Part shown: positions 1 through 11,474 of the stretch, piece by piece
Layout: every line of letters starts with the position of its first letter
How positions within the stretch are numbered: position 1 is the first letter of the stretch
Assembly: GCF_000143415.4 (NCBI RefSeq)
Contig: NW_003314290.1
Span: 297,674 to 361,673 of the forward strand
From: Selaginella moellendorffii
Lineage: Eukaryota > Streptophyta > Lycopodiopsida > Selaginellales > Selaginellaceae
Direction of reading: 5' to 3'
DNA: 64,000 nt
The notes under the pieces: model-generated
Databases searched by the model: none
What the model was told of the DNA's origin: nothing
Seen by the model: only the letters and a program-made list of their open reading frames with translations
Program-made: the position numbers and the translations under genes

Positions 1-1606
1 ATTTTGCTCTTCGTTTTGTCATACGCCGCCACCTGAATCCAAAAGAGAAGTGAACAAGATATTAGTTTCCGCAACTCACGAGCACAAAGGAACGTTACCC
101 TGAAAGGAAGGATGTTCAAGCGCTCCAATCCAGGAGCCATGCTGAGAACCAGCTTCCCGTGGTCCGCGTCATACAGATCACGTTTTTCAATGGGGTGTCC
201 CATTCCTGCCGGATCACGGCCAACGATGTAGAAGTTGGCACCCGCGTTGATTCGAGCTTTGGCGTGCCATTGGACTTCCGTTGGCCCGGCGTAATGCATT
301 GGCGAGGGGAAGATTGCCACCACCGTTGTCTCTGGATCCAACACACCTGCTTTGAGAACCTTCACAAAGACAATGACAAATGTAAGAACGTAGAAAACAC
401 GCCGCGAAAATAAAAATCAAACCTCGTCGTGCTGCCTCATACGCCACTCGAGAGGAACATCGTCGGCCTTTGTGAAGCCACCAAGAGGATGGAGCAGTAG
501 AATTGGATTCTTATACCCCATCTCCAGCAGCCTCCGTCGCGTGTCCGTCATCAAGAGCGCATGGCCGTTGTGCACCGGATTCCTCAGCTGGAATGCAAAC
601 ACCGCGTCGGCCTTCCTTCTCGCAAACTCGGCACGCAACTCCATCGGCGAGAGCCTGTAGTGATCCAAGCCATCGTTGTATTTGACGCGCTTGAGAACCT
701 CCAAGTCCCCTCCAATCAACCAGTTACCCGCATTGGTGATGGACTCGTCGACGTAAGGCAAGCCAGGAGCAGTGGTTCCCCAAGTCCTCGCGATTCGCTC
801 CTCCTTGTTATGTTTGTAAATCTCGATGCTGGAAAGAGCAAACTAGAGATTAGTGGAAAAAAGAAAGATAGCGACAAGCTCAATCAGTGAAGCAGCACAA
901 ACAAGCAAAAACTTGGACATGGTGGAAATGGACTAAAGAAATGGACAAGCACTTACTTGGAGAGGATAGCCACCATGTCGCCTTGGGGACCAACGAGCGT
1001 TACGCTACTGGCGTTCCCAATGCTCTCCTTTTGCTCGTCGTCAATGGCCAGGACGATGGGAATCGACATATTCGCGAGGAGTCCATTGGGCATGCGCAGC
1101 GAATTGAAATGCAGCGCCTGCAAGTACTCGGCCTGGCGCATGAACCCCTTGAGCGGGCTCGCCCATCCCTCGCTCACGACATGGATCCACTCCAGATCGA
1201 TCTGGCCGATCTTCACCTGGACCAAACCCCTGGCCTCGGATTCCTTCTCCGCCGCCTTGGAATCCGGCACCAGCAGATCCACCAGCGCGCCGCCGTCCGG
1301 CTCAATCAGTTCCGCCGCCGCCGGCTTGGCGCTGGCGCCGAGAAACGCCCCATTTACCTCGAGAACTCTGTCGATCTCCGCGACCCTGGGCGTAACATCC
1401 CTTTCCCGCGGCATCCTGCGATCGCTGGCGGTGAATCTGGCGCTCAATCGAGTGGATTGCTGGAGGCCCGCGAAGAAATGCGATGCCGCCGGAGCTTCCA
1501 CCCTTTCCTGCCAAGAAATTAGGGCTTGAGAGGGCGCCGAAGGCGACGGACGGTATGGCGCCGCAAACGTGACGTCCCTGCCATACAATGTCGCTAAAGG
1601 CGCCAT
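1..1606 (-). CDS. APS: ATP sulfurylase, plastid-type (3' end outside window)
   Basis: Sulfate adenylyltransferase makes adenosine 5'-phosphosulfate from ATP and sulfate, the first step of sulfate assimilation. Three minus-strand exons can be read: 1606-957, 828-423 and 359-99, joined by GT-AG introns; the last exon seen ends at a donor, so the C-terminus lies beyond position 1. The N-terminus ([14 protein letters not shown], Ser/Pro/Ala-rich) resembles a plastid transit peptide. Exon 2 carries [18 protein letters not shown] and the nucleotide-binding motif [13 protein letters not shown]; exon 3 carries [21 protein letters not shown] and [10 protein letters not shown], all hallmarks of plant-type ATP sulfurylases. 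The start was chosen because it is the first ATG in a frame open into conserved sequence. Identity of the family is secure; plastid targeting is inferred. Confidence 0.95.
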
Positions 1607-2090
1607 GGCCTCCTCTTAAACCCTAGAAAATCGATCGATCGCGAGCGAGAGGAGAAGAGGAGGAATGTTTCTAGAGCTACACTCGTTCCAAAGTTAATTT
1701 ATACTGCCCTTTTCCACCATAGCCTTTGAGCCTCTGGTTTTTTTTTTTTTTGCAATAGCAAAATCTAGCCGATTTCCGGGACAGGTACGGAAGACGTTCG
1801 TGGCAGCTTCCGAGTGACACGTGGTAGCGATTTGCACTCGTGGCCGGCCCCTGGCCGTCGATGGACGTGACCTTTATTTAGGCCGACGGACAGGATTCCC
1901 GCGCTGGTTTCGGACCAGGGGGGACTCACCTCCAACGTTGGAAGCCAATTTTGACTTCTTAGCAAAATTACGACGAATATGCCACTTTTTCATTAGCTTC
2001 CCTAAAAGGAATAGTTTTAGAATATGCTACGAAATGGATATGCCGTTTTTCGTTATATGGATCTTCGAATATTCCAGTCTTCTCTTACTC
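1607..2090. other. Intergenic region between two minus-strand genes
   Basis: This stretch should hold the 5' UTR and promoter of the ATP sulfurylase gene and the 3' region of the cysteine-rich ORF. A homopolymer T run lies at about 1739-1751. No convincing coding or RNA signal was seen on either strand. Confidence 0.4.
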
Positions 2091-2588
2091 TCAGCTCAAG
2101 TCCATGGCACTGGCTTGGCCATGGCCGCCGGACGCCGGAACAGCGATTTGGCGGAACCGCTCTAACTCAAAAGGCCTGGTCTCACACCGCCGCTTCACAC
2201 ACCTCTCGAATCCTCCTCCATCACTGCTGGACGGGCTCGAGGGGATCACCGCCATGGCAGCGGTGGAAGATTCCCTCTTCCTCCTCACGCCCCTCGCCGC
2301 CTCCTGCTCCGCCAGCGTCAGTGGAAAGATCTGGCCACTCACGCGGCAAATGCTACTGTACGCATCATACAGGATCCTCTGGTTGCAATTCTTGTCACAG
2401 ACGTGAGAGCTCCCAGTGGAGAGGCAGCGGTAAAGGTTGGCCCAGACGTGCTCGACCTGGCACGAATGGTTACACCTGTGGTAGCCACCGGTGGTAGCAC
2501 CAACGCCACCGTTACCATTACCACAGAGGCTCGAGAGATAGACCACATTGGTGCCACCGATTGGCAATCTGCCACCATCAAACTCCAT
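2091..2588 (-). CDS. Small cysteine-rich protein with HVCDKNC motif
   Basis: An uninterrupted 165-aa ORF starts MEFDGGRLPIGGTNVV. A Gly/Asn-rich stretch near residues 22-36 is followed by a Cys/His-rich core (YHRCNHSCQVEHVWANLY, then LSTGSSHVCDKNCNQR and SICRVSGQIFPL) at about residues 36-90, which looks like a compact zinc-binding module. The C-terminal half is basic and Ser-rich. I do not firmly recognise the family; the HVCDxxC signature recalls a module seen in some plant F-box proteins of the SKIP31 group and in some large DNA virus proteins, but no F-box is visible. GC-rich composition and a full-length open frame favour a real gene. Function unknown. Confidence 0.55.
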   Translation of the reverse strand: MEFDGGRLPIGGTNVVYLSSLCGNGNGGVGATTGGYHRCNHSCQVEHVWANLYRCLSTGSSHVCDKNCNQRILYDAYSSICRVSGQIFPLTLAEQEAARGVRRKRESSTAAMAVIPSSPSSSDGGGFERCVKRRCETRPFELERFRQIAVPASGGHGQASAMDLS

Positions 2589-2599
2589 GGTTTTCGAGA

Positions 2600-3799
2600 T
2601 TGATCAGCTTTCTTTCACCTTTGGGTTCTTTTTCCGCGAGAATCGATTGATCGATGGTGAGACCGCTGCCTCGTCCCTCCCGAGACCTGCCATCCGACCC
2701 GTGACAAGGAAAACCCCCAAGCACCCGCGTCAATCTGGTGAAACTGGAATGAAATATCGAGAAATCCTAGTACAGGCCAGCAATGTGAGAGATTTCTAGA
2801 CCCCCCCGCATGAGAATCGAGCGAAATTTCGAGGCAGAGCATGGGAAAGAGCGAAATTTCGATGTGAAGAAACCCCCAGTTGGAAGAAGAGCGAATGAGG
2901 AGGAAGAGAAGGCGCCATACCTTTCAGGAGAGCGCCGGTTCTCGCCGTAGCCCTGTCGACGCAGGAGAGCGCGAAAAGATGTTAGAACACAAAACCCTGG
3001 CGATGGAATTCCTGAGAGAAATGCCGCACCTGGACAGCAGCAGAGATTTGCGCGGCGCTTGCGATGGCACAGCACCTCCGCCCTGGATTTGCCCTGGCGC
3101 CTCGACAGCGCCTTGTCGCTCGCTCCGCACTTCCCCGCGCAGCGAAATGCTACAAACAAACAAAAAGGCCTAAATTTTTCCCCTTGTAAGCTTGGCCGTC
3201 GATCTCCCTGTAACCAACGGCTGGATTTGCAGGAGTTTGGTGATCGACGACAGTGAAGTTTTCACGTGTTTTGTGTCACTCGAAACGCTGAGAGGCCCAC
3301 AAAGTCAACAAAGCGGATGAGCGACCGCTCGTCCTGGAGGAAGCGATCGCTCCACAGCATATCCTTGTGCAAGGGAGGGAATATCTCAGAGGTTACAAGT
3401 GAGGGTCTCGTGTTAAGATCTATCACGGGAAGTACCAGGTATCGATCCAGGATTGAGTGACCAACTGTTCACACTGGGAGCAAAAGGGATTTTGACAAGA
3501 TCTAGCTTACTTTAACACCTGTTCACACGAACGTGGCTAAATTATAGCGTATGGTTTCCCATTGCACCCAACGTTGTCGTCTATGCGGGAAATTCCTTTG
3601 TGCGAAGTCGTGGAGCCCTAGAATGGGACAGGAGCTGCGATGGCGCGTCTCCGGCGCTTAGGTCTGGCGCCTTGATCCAGGTACGTGAAATTTCGCCCAG
3701 CGGCAGAACTTCTTGGATTGGCGCTGATGATTGGAATGTCGATCGGGTGTGGGATGGGGATCATAGCTGCTGCGCATCGGATCAAGCTCTAGTGCAGCC
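2600..3799. other. Region without a recognisable gene, upstream of the ABC transporter
   Basis: Several overlapping short ORFs lie at 2767-3173 on both strands, none resembling a known family and none with clean splice structure. The stretch at about 3600-3799 is probably the 5' UTR and promoter of the transporter that starts at 3800. Confidence 0.35.
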
Positions 3800-6700
3800 A
3801 TGCCATCGCTACAGATCGCTCAGGCCCTCCGGCCTAGCTCAAAGAGGTAGGTCTTTTGCCTTTCTTTTGGCTTGTCGACAAGGATGCCACTTACAGGAGA
3901 GCGCTAGCGATCACGGCAGCCGTGCTGATTGCCGGAGGAGGTTTTGCTTATGCGAGCTCGGTCTTGGCGCAGAGAAACTCCGCAAGAAAGCTCGTCTCGC
4001 AGAATGGAATTATTCCGGAAAGGCCAACCAGTCAGGTCGACGCTAGCATTGAAGCAAATAAATCTACTCGCTCTCGAAAGCCAAGAAAGAGTGGTCTAAA
4101 GTCTCTGAAGATACTTCTTGGCATTCTGTCTGCCCAGCTCGGGAATCGTGGGGCGAAGTATCTTGGCTACCTCGTTGCGATTGCGGTATGCGATCACCTT
4201 ATTCGTTCTGGCTCTTAACAACTTTATTTTATTTTTACGCAGGTGTTGAAGACTACACTCAGTAACCGGCTTGCAAGAGTTCAAGGCTTTCTCTTCCGTG
4301 CCGTGTTCCTGAAGAGGGTGCCGCTGTTTATACGTCTTATAACGGAGAATGTTATTCTATGCCTTCTGCAATCAGTGCTTATATCAACGACGAAGTACCT
4401 TACTGGCAACTTGTGCCTGCATTTTCGGAAAATCCTTACTGACCGAATTCACCACGACTATTTCCAGGTAGGAAGGGAGATCTTACTGGTGTTGATGTTT
4501 CGATAGTTAACTTGGTCTATGTTCTGGCAGAACATGACGTACTACAAGATGTCTCATGTGGATCGCCGTATTTCCAACCCTGAGCAGCGCATTGCCAGTG
4601 ATATCCCGAGGTTCTGCACTGAACTTTGCGATCTGATACAGGAAAACATCTCTGCCGTATTTGACGGACTTCTGTATACTTGGCGATTGTGCTCTTATGC
4701 GAGTCCAAAATATGCATTTGGAATTCTAGTAAGTAACGTACGGTTGAGGCTTTTCGTAAAACTCTTTCTTTCAGGGGTATGTGATCGGCGCAGGTGTTAT
4801 CACCGGGACTTTGTCACCACCTTTCGGGCGACTCATGTCTACGGAACAACAGCTTGAGGGTGACTACAGGCAACTCCACTCTCGACTAAGAACTCACTCC
4901 GAGAGCATTGCTTTTTATGGGGGACAGGAAAGAGAGGCATCGATCATCTCTCAAAGATTCAGATCGCTCTACAAGCACCTGGGCTCTGTCCTTTACACCC
5001 AGTGGTGGTTCGGAATGATTCAAGACTTCTTATTGAAGTATTTGGGAGCGACGTTTGGTGTTGTTCTGATCATTGAACCCTTTTTCGCTGGCACACTGAA
5101 GCCTGATCATTCGACATGGGGCCGTGCTTTGATGCTTAGCAACATGCGGTATCACACCAGCGTAATTATTTCGCTTTTCCAGTCTATGGGTGTTCTAGCA
5201 ACAACTCCACGTAGATTATCTCGAATGAGGTACGAGATCTCTTCATATGACCAGTTGGCTGATTTTCCCTTCAGCGGCTATGCGGACCGTATTTACGAGC
5301 TTATGTCAATTGCAAGAGATATAAGAGTGGTTGGTGGAAATGCTAAACGCAATAAGGAAACCGGGAGCTATTTTGTTGAGGCCAACTATATCGAGTTTGA
5401 GGGAGTAAAGGTAATTCTTAACGTCTCGGAACAATATTCTGAAAGTATGCTTGCAGGTAGTCACACCTACGGGAGCTACTTTGGTCGAGGATTTGACGTT
5501 GAAGGTTGAGCCCGGATCTAATCTATTAATTACTGGTATGGCAACATGGTGCCTTTGCATGTCGTCTTTAATGTGCCTTTCGGATCTCAGGCCCGAATGG
5601 AAGCGGCAAGAGCTCGCTGTTTAGAGTTCTCGGGGGCCTCTGGCCCTTAGTGTCTGGTCGAATTGCAAAGCCGGGAGTAGGCTCGGGCCTGAACCATGAA
5701 ATTTTCTATGTTCCTCAACGTCCTTACACATCCATCGGAACTTTGCGTGATCAGCTGATCTATCCTCTTACTCCAGCCGAAGAAACTCAGCCTCTCACTA
5801 TTGACGGCATGCGCGACCTACTAAAAAACGTACGCTTTCCAGTCTTGGCTTGTATATTTTGCTAATTGTATGTCGTTCAGGTTGATTTGGAATACCTGCT
5901 TGATCGTTATCCCTCGAGTCAGGAAGTGAATTGGAGTGATGAACTTTCCCTTGGGGAACAACAGAGGCTTGGAATGGCACGCTTGTTTTATCACAGACCC
6001 GCATTCGCTATCTTAGATGAGTGTACGAGCGCTGTCACGACCGACATGGAAGAGCGCTTTTGTGCAGAAGTAAGGGCCATGGGTACCTCATGCGTGACCA
6101 TATCTCACAGGCCTGCGCTGGTCGCTTTTCATGATACAGTTCTATCTCTTGATGGCGAAGGTGGATGGAATGTACATTACAAGAGGTACTTGCAGTTCAT
6201 TTCCTTATCATCTTAAACTAACCTTGTCCTTTTAGAAATGCTCCTCCTCTTACCTTGCCGGAGACCACCAAAATGACTGTTGCAGAGGACGTCACTGATC
6301 GTAAAAGTGACGCTTTTTATGTTCAGAAACTCTTTTCTGACACGAAGGTAAGAACTGTGTTAAAGTTGAGTTTTCTAACACTTAACATTCAGGATGATCC
6401 TACGCAAGATTCGAAACCTCAAGATTCTTACGTTCGTGCAGTTCTTGCAGTTTCTCCTCCACGAAGTTCTGGCATTGTTCCTTCTGTCCCTCGATTGCAA
6501 ATTGAGCAGCAGAAAATGCCTGCACGAGTGTCCGCGCTTTTGAAAATTTTGGTATGGCATTTCATATGTTCGAACTCGTTTCTGATTTTTTGCGGCTTCT
6601 TGAAAAGGTACCAACGCTGTCTGACAAGCAAGGAGCCCAATTGGTTGCGGTTGCGTTATTGGTGGTGGGGCGAACGTGGATTTCTGATCGCATTGCCGAC

Positions 6701-9157
6701 CTTAATGGTAGTGACGCTCACGGTTTCCTTCTTATCGTAGCTTTTGTGACGCAGGAACAAGTGTCAGGCATGTCTTGGAACAGGACAAGTCAGCGTTTAT
6801 TCGGCTCACTGGTGTCAGCGTGTTACAAAGCGCTGCTTCATCTATCGTAGCACCATCCTTAAGGTCTCTAAGATATATCAACTGATCCTTAAGGTCTCTA
6901 AGATATATCAACTGTTAAATTTAATTTTTTGTCTTCAGGTACTTGACAGCAAGACTTTCCATAGGCTGGAGAAGAAGGTTGACAGAGCATATATCGAAAC
7001 TTTACTTTAGAAACAACGCGTTTTACAAAGTGAGTTCATCGCTTCTTTTTCGAAGTGCTTGTTTTACGCTGATGCGGATCGCCTTTGCGAAGGTCGTTAA
7101 TCTTTCTCCCTGCACTGACGCGGATCAACGGTTAACGCAAGATACGGAAAAACTTTGCGGGGACGTGGCCGGTCTTGTTACTGGCATGGTAAAACCACTG
7201 GTTGACATCGTATGGTAAGTGTCCAGCTGAAAAGCTTTTGTTTATCTGAAAAGCTTTACGACGCCTGCAATTCAGGTTTACATTGCGGATGAAGATGCTT
7301 ACTGGAAAAAGGGGCGTCGGCATTTTATATGCATACATGCTACTGGGTCTTGGATTTCTTCGTTGCATCACACCTGATTTTGCGGCTTTAACTAGCCAAG
7401 AACAGCAATTGGAAGGATCATTCAGGTTATTCACAAACGGTTTCTCTTATATTCCTGACATTGTTATCTACAGATACATGCATTCTCGGCTCTGCAGTCA
7501 TGCAGAGTCCGTTGCTTTCTTTGGTGGCGGATCAAGAGAAAAGGCGGTAAGTCAGTTGCATTTGCTTTACGTTTTATTTATCGGCTTTCTGCAGGTCATT
7601 GAGCAACGATTTAACTCTTTGCTAAGACACGATCGGAAGCTATTGAAAAAGCGGTGGACATTTGGAGTGGCAGATGAGTTTGTCACGAAGCAGCTACCAC
7701 ACATTGTGACATGGGCGTTGAGTTTGCTTTACGCTGTGGAACATACTGGCGATCGATCTTCGACTTCTGTACAAGGTAGGCAGGGTTCGGTGCCTGACAT
7801 TTTTTAACCTCTTTATCGGCAGGAGAGCTGGCCCATGATTTGCGTTTCCTAGCCTCTGTTGTGTCCCAAAGCTTTCTTGCGTTCGGTGATATATTGGAGC
7901 TGTACAGAAAGTTTCTTGAGTTGTCTGGGGGAATTGCCAGAGTATCAGAGTTGGAGGAACTTGTTCGATCTGCACAACACGGTATGTGTTTACACTATTA
8001 TTTTCATTTTCATATCTAATAGCGAGCACATTTTAGAGGCCAAACCTGCCTGTACATCTTCTACAGATCCTCTAAAACTGATAGAAGAAACTCGAATTTC
8101 GTCAAAGTCATTGCTACTCGAAGATAACGACGAGATTATTTTTTCGGACGTGGACATTGTTACTCCGTCGCAGAAGATGCTTGCCAGAAAGCTATCGTTC
8201 AGGGTACAACCAGGACAGAGCATGCTGATAACTGGTTAGCCTCGAAGTCCTTTGTTTGTTCATTGCTAACTGCGATGGTGCCAGGACCAAATGGGAGTGG
8301 TAAGAGTTCGCTCTTTCGTGTCCTTGGTGGACTGTGGCCGATTGTTAGTGGATGCGTATCGAAGCCTGGGAAGATTGTCACTGACAACACCAGTATTGAA
8401 GTAAGCACCGGCTTAAGTCGAGAAATATTTTACGTGCCTCAGCGCCCGTATACGGCCTTGGGAACTCTCCGGGATCAAATCATCTATCCCTTGACGCTCA
8501 ACGAGGCAATCATCAAAGTTCTCCATGAAGCGAAGAAAGGTACGTCCGTTCCTCGTTTCAGCCTTCGCCATATTGTCTTTGTGTAGGTGATGCAAGTTTG
8601 GGAGTGGACCATGTCGATTCCACTAAAGAAGCCACGGAGCTTCTCGATTCAAAGTTGCGGTTTATATTAGAAAACGTCAGGCTCGTGTATTTGTTGCAGA
8701 GAGAAGGTGGCTGGAACACTCCCGCTAACTGGGAAGACATGCTGTCGCTGGGAGAACAACAACGCCTTGGAATGGTATTATTGTAACCTGTGTTTCCAGG
8801 TTTTCTGACCCGGGATTGCTGACAGGCGCGACTCTTCTTCCATCATCCGAAGTTTGGAATTCTGGACGAATGCACCAAGTAAGCTCTTAAAGTCTTTCCA
8901 GCCGTTTTTCTCACCAAGTCCCATGCGATAACAGTGCTACGAGCGTGGATGTGGAGGAAGGCCTCTACAAGCAGGCTCACGCACTGGGCATCACGATCGT
9001 CACAATCTCCCAGGTACTTGCCAAGAGTTATCCAGAATAGAGCGCTCTACTAATTCGTCCCTGCCAGCGTCCCGCCCTCATTCCATACCACTCAAACGAG
9101 CTCCGCCTGGTCGATGGAGAAGGAAGCTGGGAGCTGCGATCTATTAAATCAACCTGA
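3800..9157 (+). CDS. PXA1: Peroxisomal full-size ABC transporter, subfamily D (PXA1/CTS/COMATOSE-like)
   Basis: In plants this transporter imports fatty acyl-CoAs and related precursors (for example jasmonate precursors) into peroxisomes. I assembled 25 exons that keep phase throughout: 3800-3846, 3897-4185, 4243-4467, 4531-4728, 4775-5229, 5275-5410, 5457-5535, 5591-5829, 5881-6185, 6236-6347, 6393-6551, 6608-6707, 6755-6863, 6939-7029, 7093-7214, 7276-7425, 7474-7546, 7595-7775, 7823-7981, 8037-8234, 8285-8539, 8587-8774, 8826-8878, 8935-9013 and 9068-9157. They give 1363 aa, close to the usual plant length. Both halves have a membrane domain and an ATPase: Walker [17 protein letters not shown] at the 5535/5591 and 8234/8285 junctions, signature [11 protein letters not shown] at 5946-5975 and 8746-8774, Walker [10 protein letters not shown] and GILDECTNA. 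The ABCD-family EQQLEG (EAA-like) motif occurs in both halves. Introns are about 45-75 bases, several open in frame. The start MPSLQ matches plant PXA1 proteins. Confidence 0.95.
6855..6914 (+). repeat. Exact 30-base tandem duplication spanning a splice donor
   Basis: Two identical 30-base units (6855-6884 and 6885-6914) cover the last nine bases of PXA1 exon 13 and the first 21 bases of the next intron, so the donor AAG|GTCTCT is present twice. Use of the first donor keeps the reading frame; use of the second would add 30 bases and introduce a stop. Confidence 0.9.
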
Positions 9158-9445
9158 GCATAGAGCTGTGTAAAAAAGAAAACGAATCGATTCAGGGCAA
9201 CTCACTGTACACAATACAAGACACTGGAATCCAGAGGTAAATCCTGGAACCTCGGTTTTTTGCTTTTTTTGTTCTTTCTTCTAACTCCTGTTTTAGCAGT
9301 AGCAGCGCTCAAAAGCAAGCATCCAGAAGGCAGCAGCAGCACATTGCTGCTAGGCTGCACCAGTAAAACCAGATTATTATTCTTTTCTTCTCCTTTTTTC
9401 CTTGGATCTTAGATGGTTCTTAAGCTCTGTGGTTTTTTTAGAAAC

Positions 9446-9854
9446 TTACCATCCTTCCAGGCAGCCAACATTGGATTGATTCTGTGGAGACTGGCCATAA
9501 GGCTGATACTGGTGATACATTTGAGGCTGGTGTGGTGGATAGTAAGAAGAAGCTCCTCCACCATAGCTAGCAACAATGAGAGATCCTTGTTGCTGGGTGG
9601 GAAAGCCTGGTGGGGGATGGAAATGTGGATGGGAGTGTGGTGAGAGGGGTGGGGGATAACCTGAAAAACAGAGAAAGAATCCTAGAGAGTGGAAGTTGCT
9701 CTTTTTTACCTGGTGGAGGGTAGCCTTGATATGGAGGTGGCAAGATTGGAGGAGTCTTGTGTTCCCCATAGTGATGCATCCCACCACCAGTGCTGGAGCC
9801 CTCGCCCTGCGCTGGAGGAGGATCTACGTCCGCGAGCCCCAGGATGAGCGACTT
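9446..9854 (-). CDS. Pro/Tyr/Gln-rich low-complexity protein (5' end uncertain)
   Basis: Two minus-strand exons, about 9854-9710 and 9660-9446, join across a 49-base GT-AG intron and keep phase. The product contains a short ordered-looking stretch (SLILGLADVDPPPAQGEG), then repeated GYPPPG-type turns and a tail rich in Pro, Tyr, Gln and Gly ending NVGCLEGW. Such PYQGYPPPG composition is common in plant adhesive or RNA-associated low-complexity proteins, but no family can be named. The first in-frame ATG is at 9779; upstream codons remain open to about 9854, where AT-rich repeat-like DNA begins, so an upstream exon may be missing or displaced by an insertion. It lies convergent with PXA1, about 290 bases from its stop codon. 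Confidence 0.45.
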
Positions 9855-9859
9855 GTAAG

Positions 9860-11302
9860 TAGCCCTAACTTTTGAACGTAGGCATATTCTAATTCCAGCT
9901 GATCTAACTGGCTATAAATAGATAATAAATTTTTTATTATTTCAAGATAGTATAATACTCATGATTTATTATTTCACTAATAATATTAACAAGCATTAAT
10001 CTTTATTAATGGACTTCGTTGTTGACAAAGTGCAAACTTAACAAAATAATTGTTGTTGATCTATTCACACAACCAAGATTGAAAACTAAAAAAAAACAAT
10101 AGTCTTAAAAGATTTTATATTCACATCCAGGTTTTATACCCATACAAGAGTAAAACATGACAATGCTAACTTGAAGGTAAATTGCTGAGTTCAGCTCCCT
10201 GGGCTTGTCCAACTCAAATAAAAAAAAATAGCAAATATTAAAAAAATTATAAACCTTTATTGTAAATATTGTAAAATAGTAGTGGAGTAGGCTAAAGAGC
10301 AATCCCAAAAAATAATCTTGTAATTACTATTGAAAAAGCTGAGGAAGTCATTTCTCTTTCATAAATGATATTAAAAAACAGGGTGACAAATACAAGGACT
10401 ACATGAGAAAATTTTATTAATAGTTAAAAAATAATTTAACTATTTACATAAGTAATTAAGACTTTTTAAACATTGTATTTAGTAAACTAAATTTTATCTA
10501 ATAAAAAGAATTAAAATAAAATCTCTATTAAATATTACAAAACAAAAAACGTTCTCAAACCTTAGCTAGATATACTGGCTAACCAATTTTTTTTTCTTAT
10601 AATGTAAATTTCAATTACATTTGATATTATTTCTTGAAAATTTAAATGACAATATATTTAATTAATTAATTAGACATGACTAAAGACTATTAGAATACAA
10701 AAACTAATAATTTTCAATTACAATGCATATTAAAATAAATGAGATATATGCAGTGTCCTTGAAGATACCCATGGAGCATCATCATTACCGAGGTTTGAAA
10801 CCCTAAATTCCTTACCAACCTCTAGATTATTACATTATATATTTTTATCTTTTTCTACATAACAGTAAAAGTTAAATATTTAAAAACCAATCACAGCTTT
10901 ACAACCTTAATAAATTTAAGAATTGTTTTTTCATAATGTAATAAAAATATTTAAATTTTATAAAAAATTTAAATAACTTAATATAAAAATATTAAAGATA
11001 TAGTGGTACTCTTTGTTATATTAATAAATTTATAAATATTATATAAAAGTTATTACCATTATATTGGAATACAACCAAATATAGTCAATTACAATAATAT
11101 TCAATATCAATTTAATATCCAATTTGAAAACACTTTATGTTATATATATTTTATTTTATTCAACTATCACAATAAAGAATCTGTTAATGAAAAGAAAAGA
11201 TATTTTTTAAAATTAATTATCCTTTTCTACTTCTGGAGCAAGTATATTAATTATATAAATATTTAAAATATCATAACAAAATAATAATAACATCAATTTC
11301 TA
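9860..11302. other. Very AT-rich stretch without recognisable content
   Basis: Long A/T runs, no ORF with natural-looking protein composition, and no clear similarity to other parts of the window. It probably represents old, eroded transposon DNA between the gene island and the gypsy relic. Confidence 0.4.
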
Positions 11303-11474
11303 TGACATCCAAGTATATAGCTATGATATCATATACTAATATTAATATAGTGCAATTTTTATAGTCGTCAAATTAGTTTTTTTATGGACCTCTTGTTATT
11401 ATATTTATAAGCTTGGGTTTTTTTTCTAATTAATATACACATTTTTATATTCTATTTTATTCCATACACTCAAA
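11303..11474 (+). repeat. 5' LTR of gypsy relic
   Basis: Matches the 3' LTR at 17648-17802 and the LTR at 33364-33537 in landmarks: the ATACTAATATTA block, the TATA-like TTATAAGCTTGGGTTTTT region, TTAATATACACATTT, and the end CATACACTCA. Confidence 0.7.

Noticed and set aside
2767-3173. Overlapping 80-130 codon ORFs on both strands
   Set aside because: No recognisable domain, no splice support, and both strands are equally open; probably GC-rich non-coding DNA.
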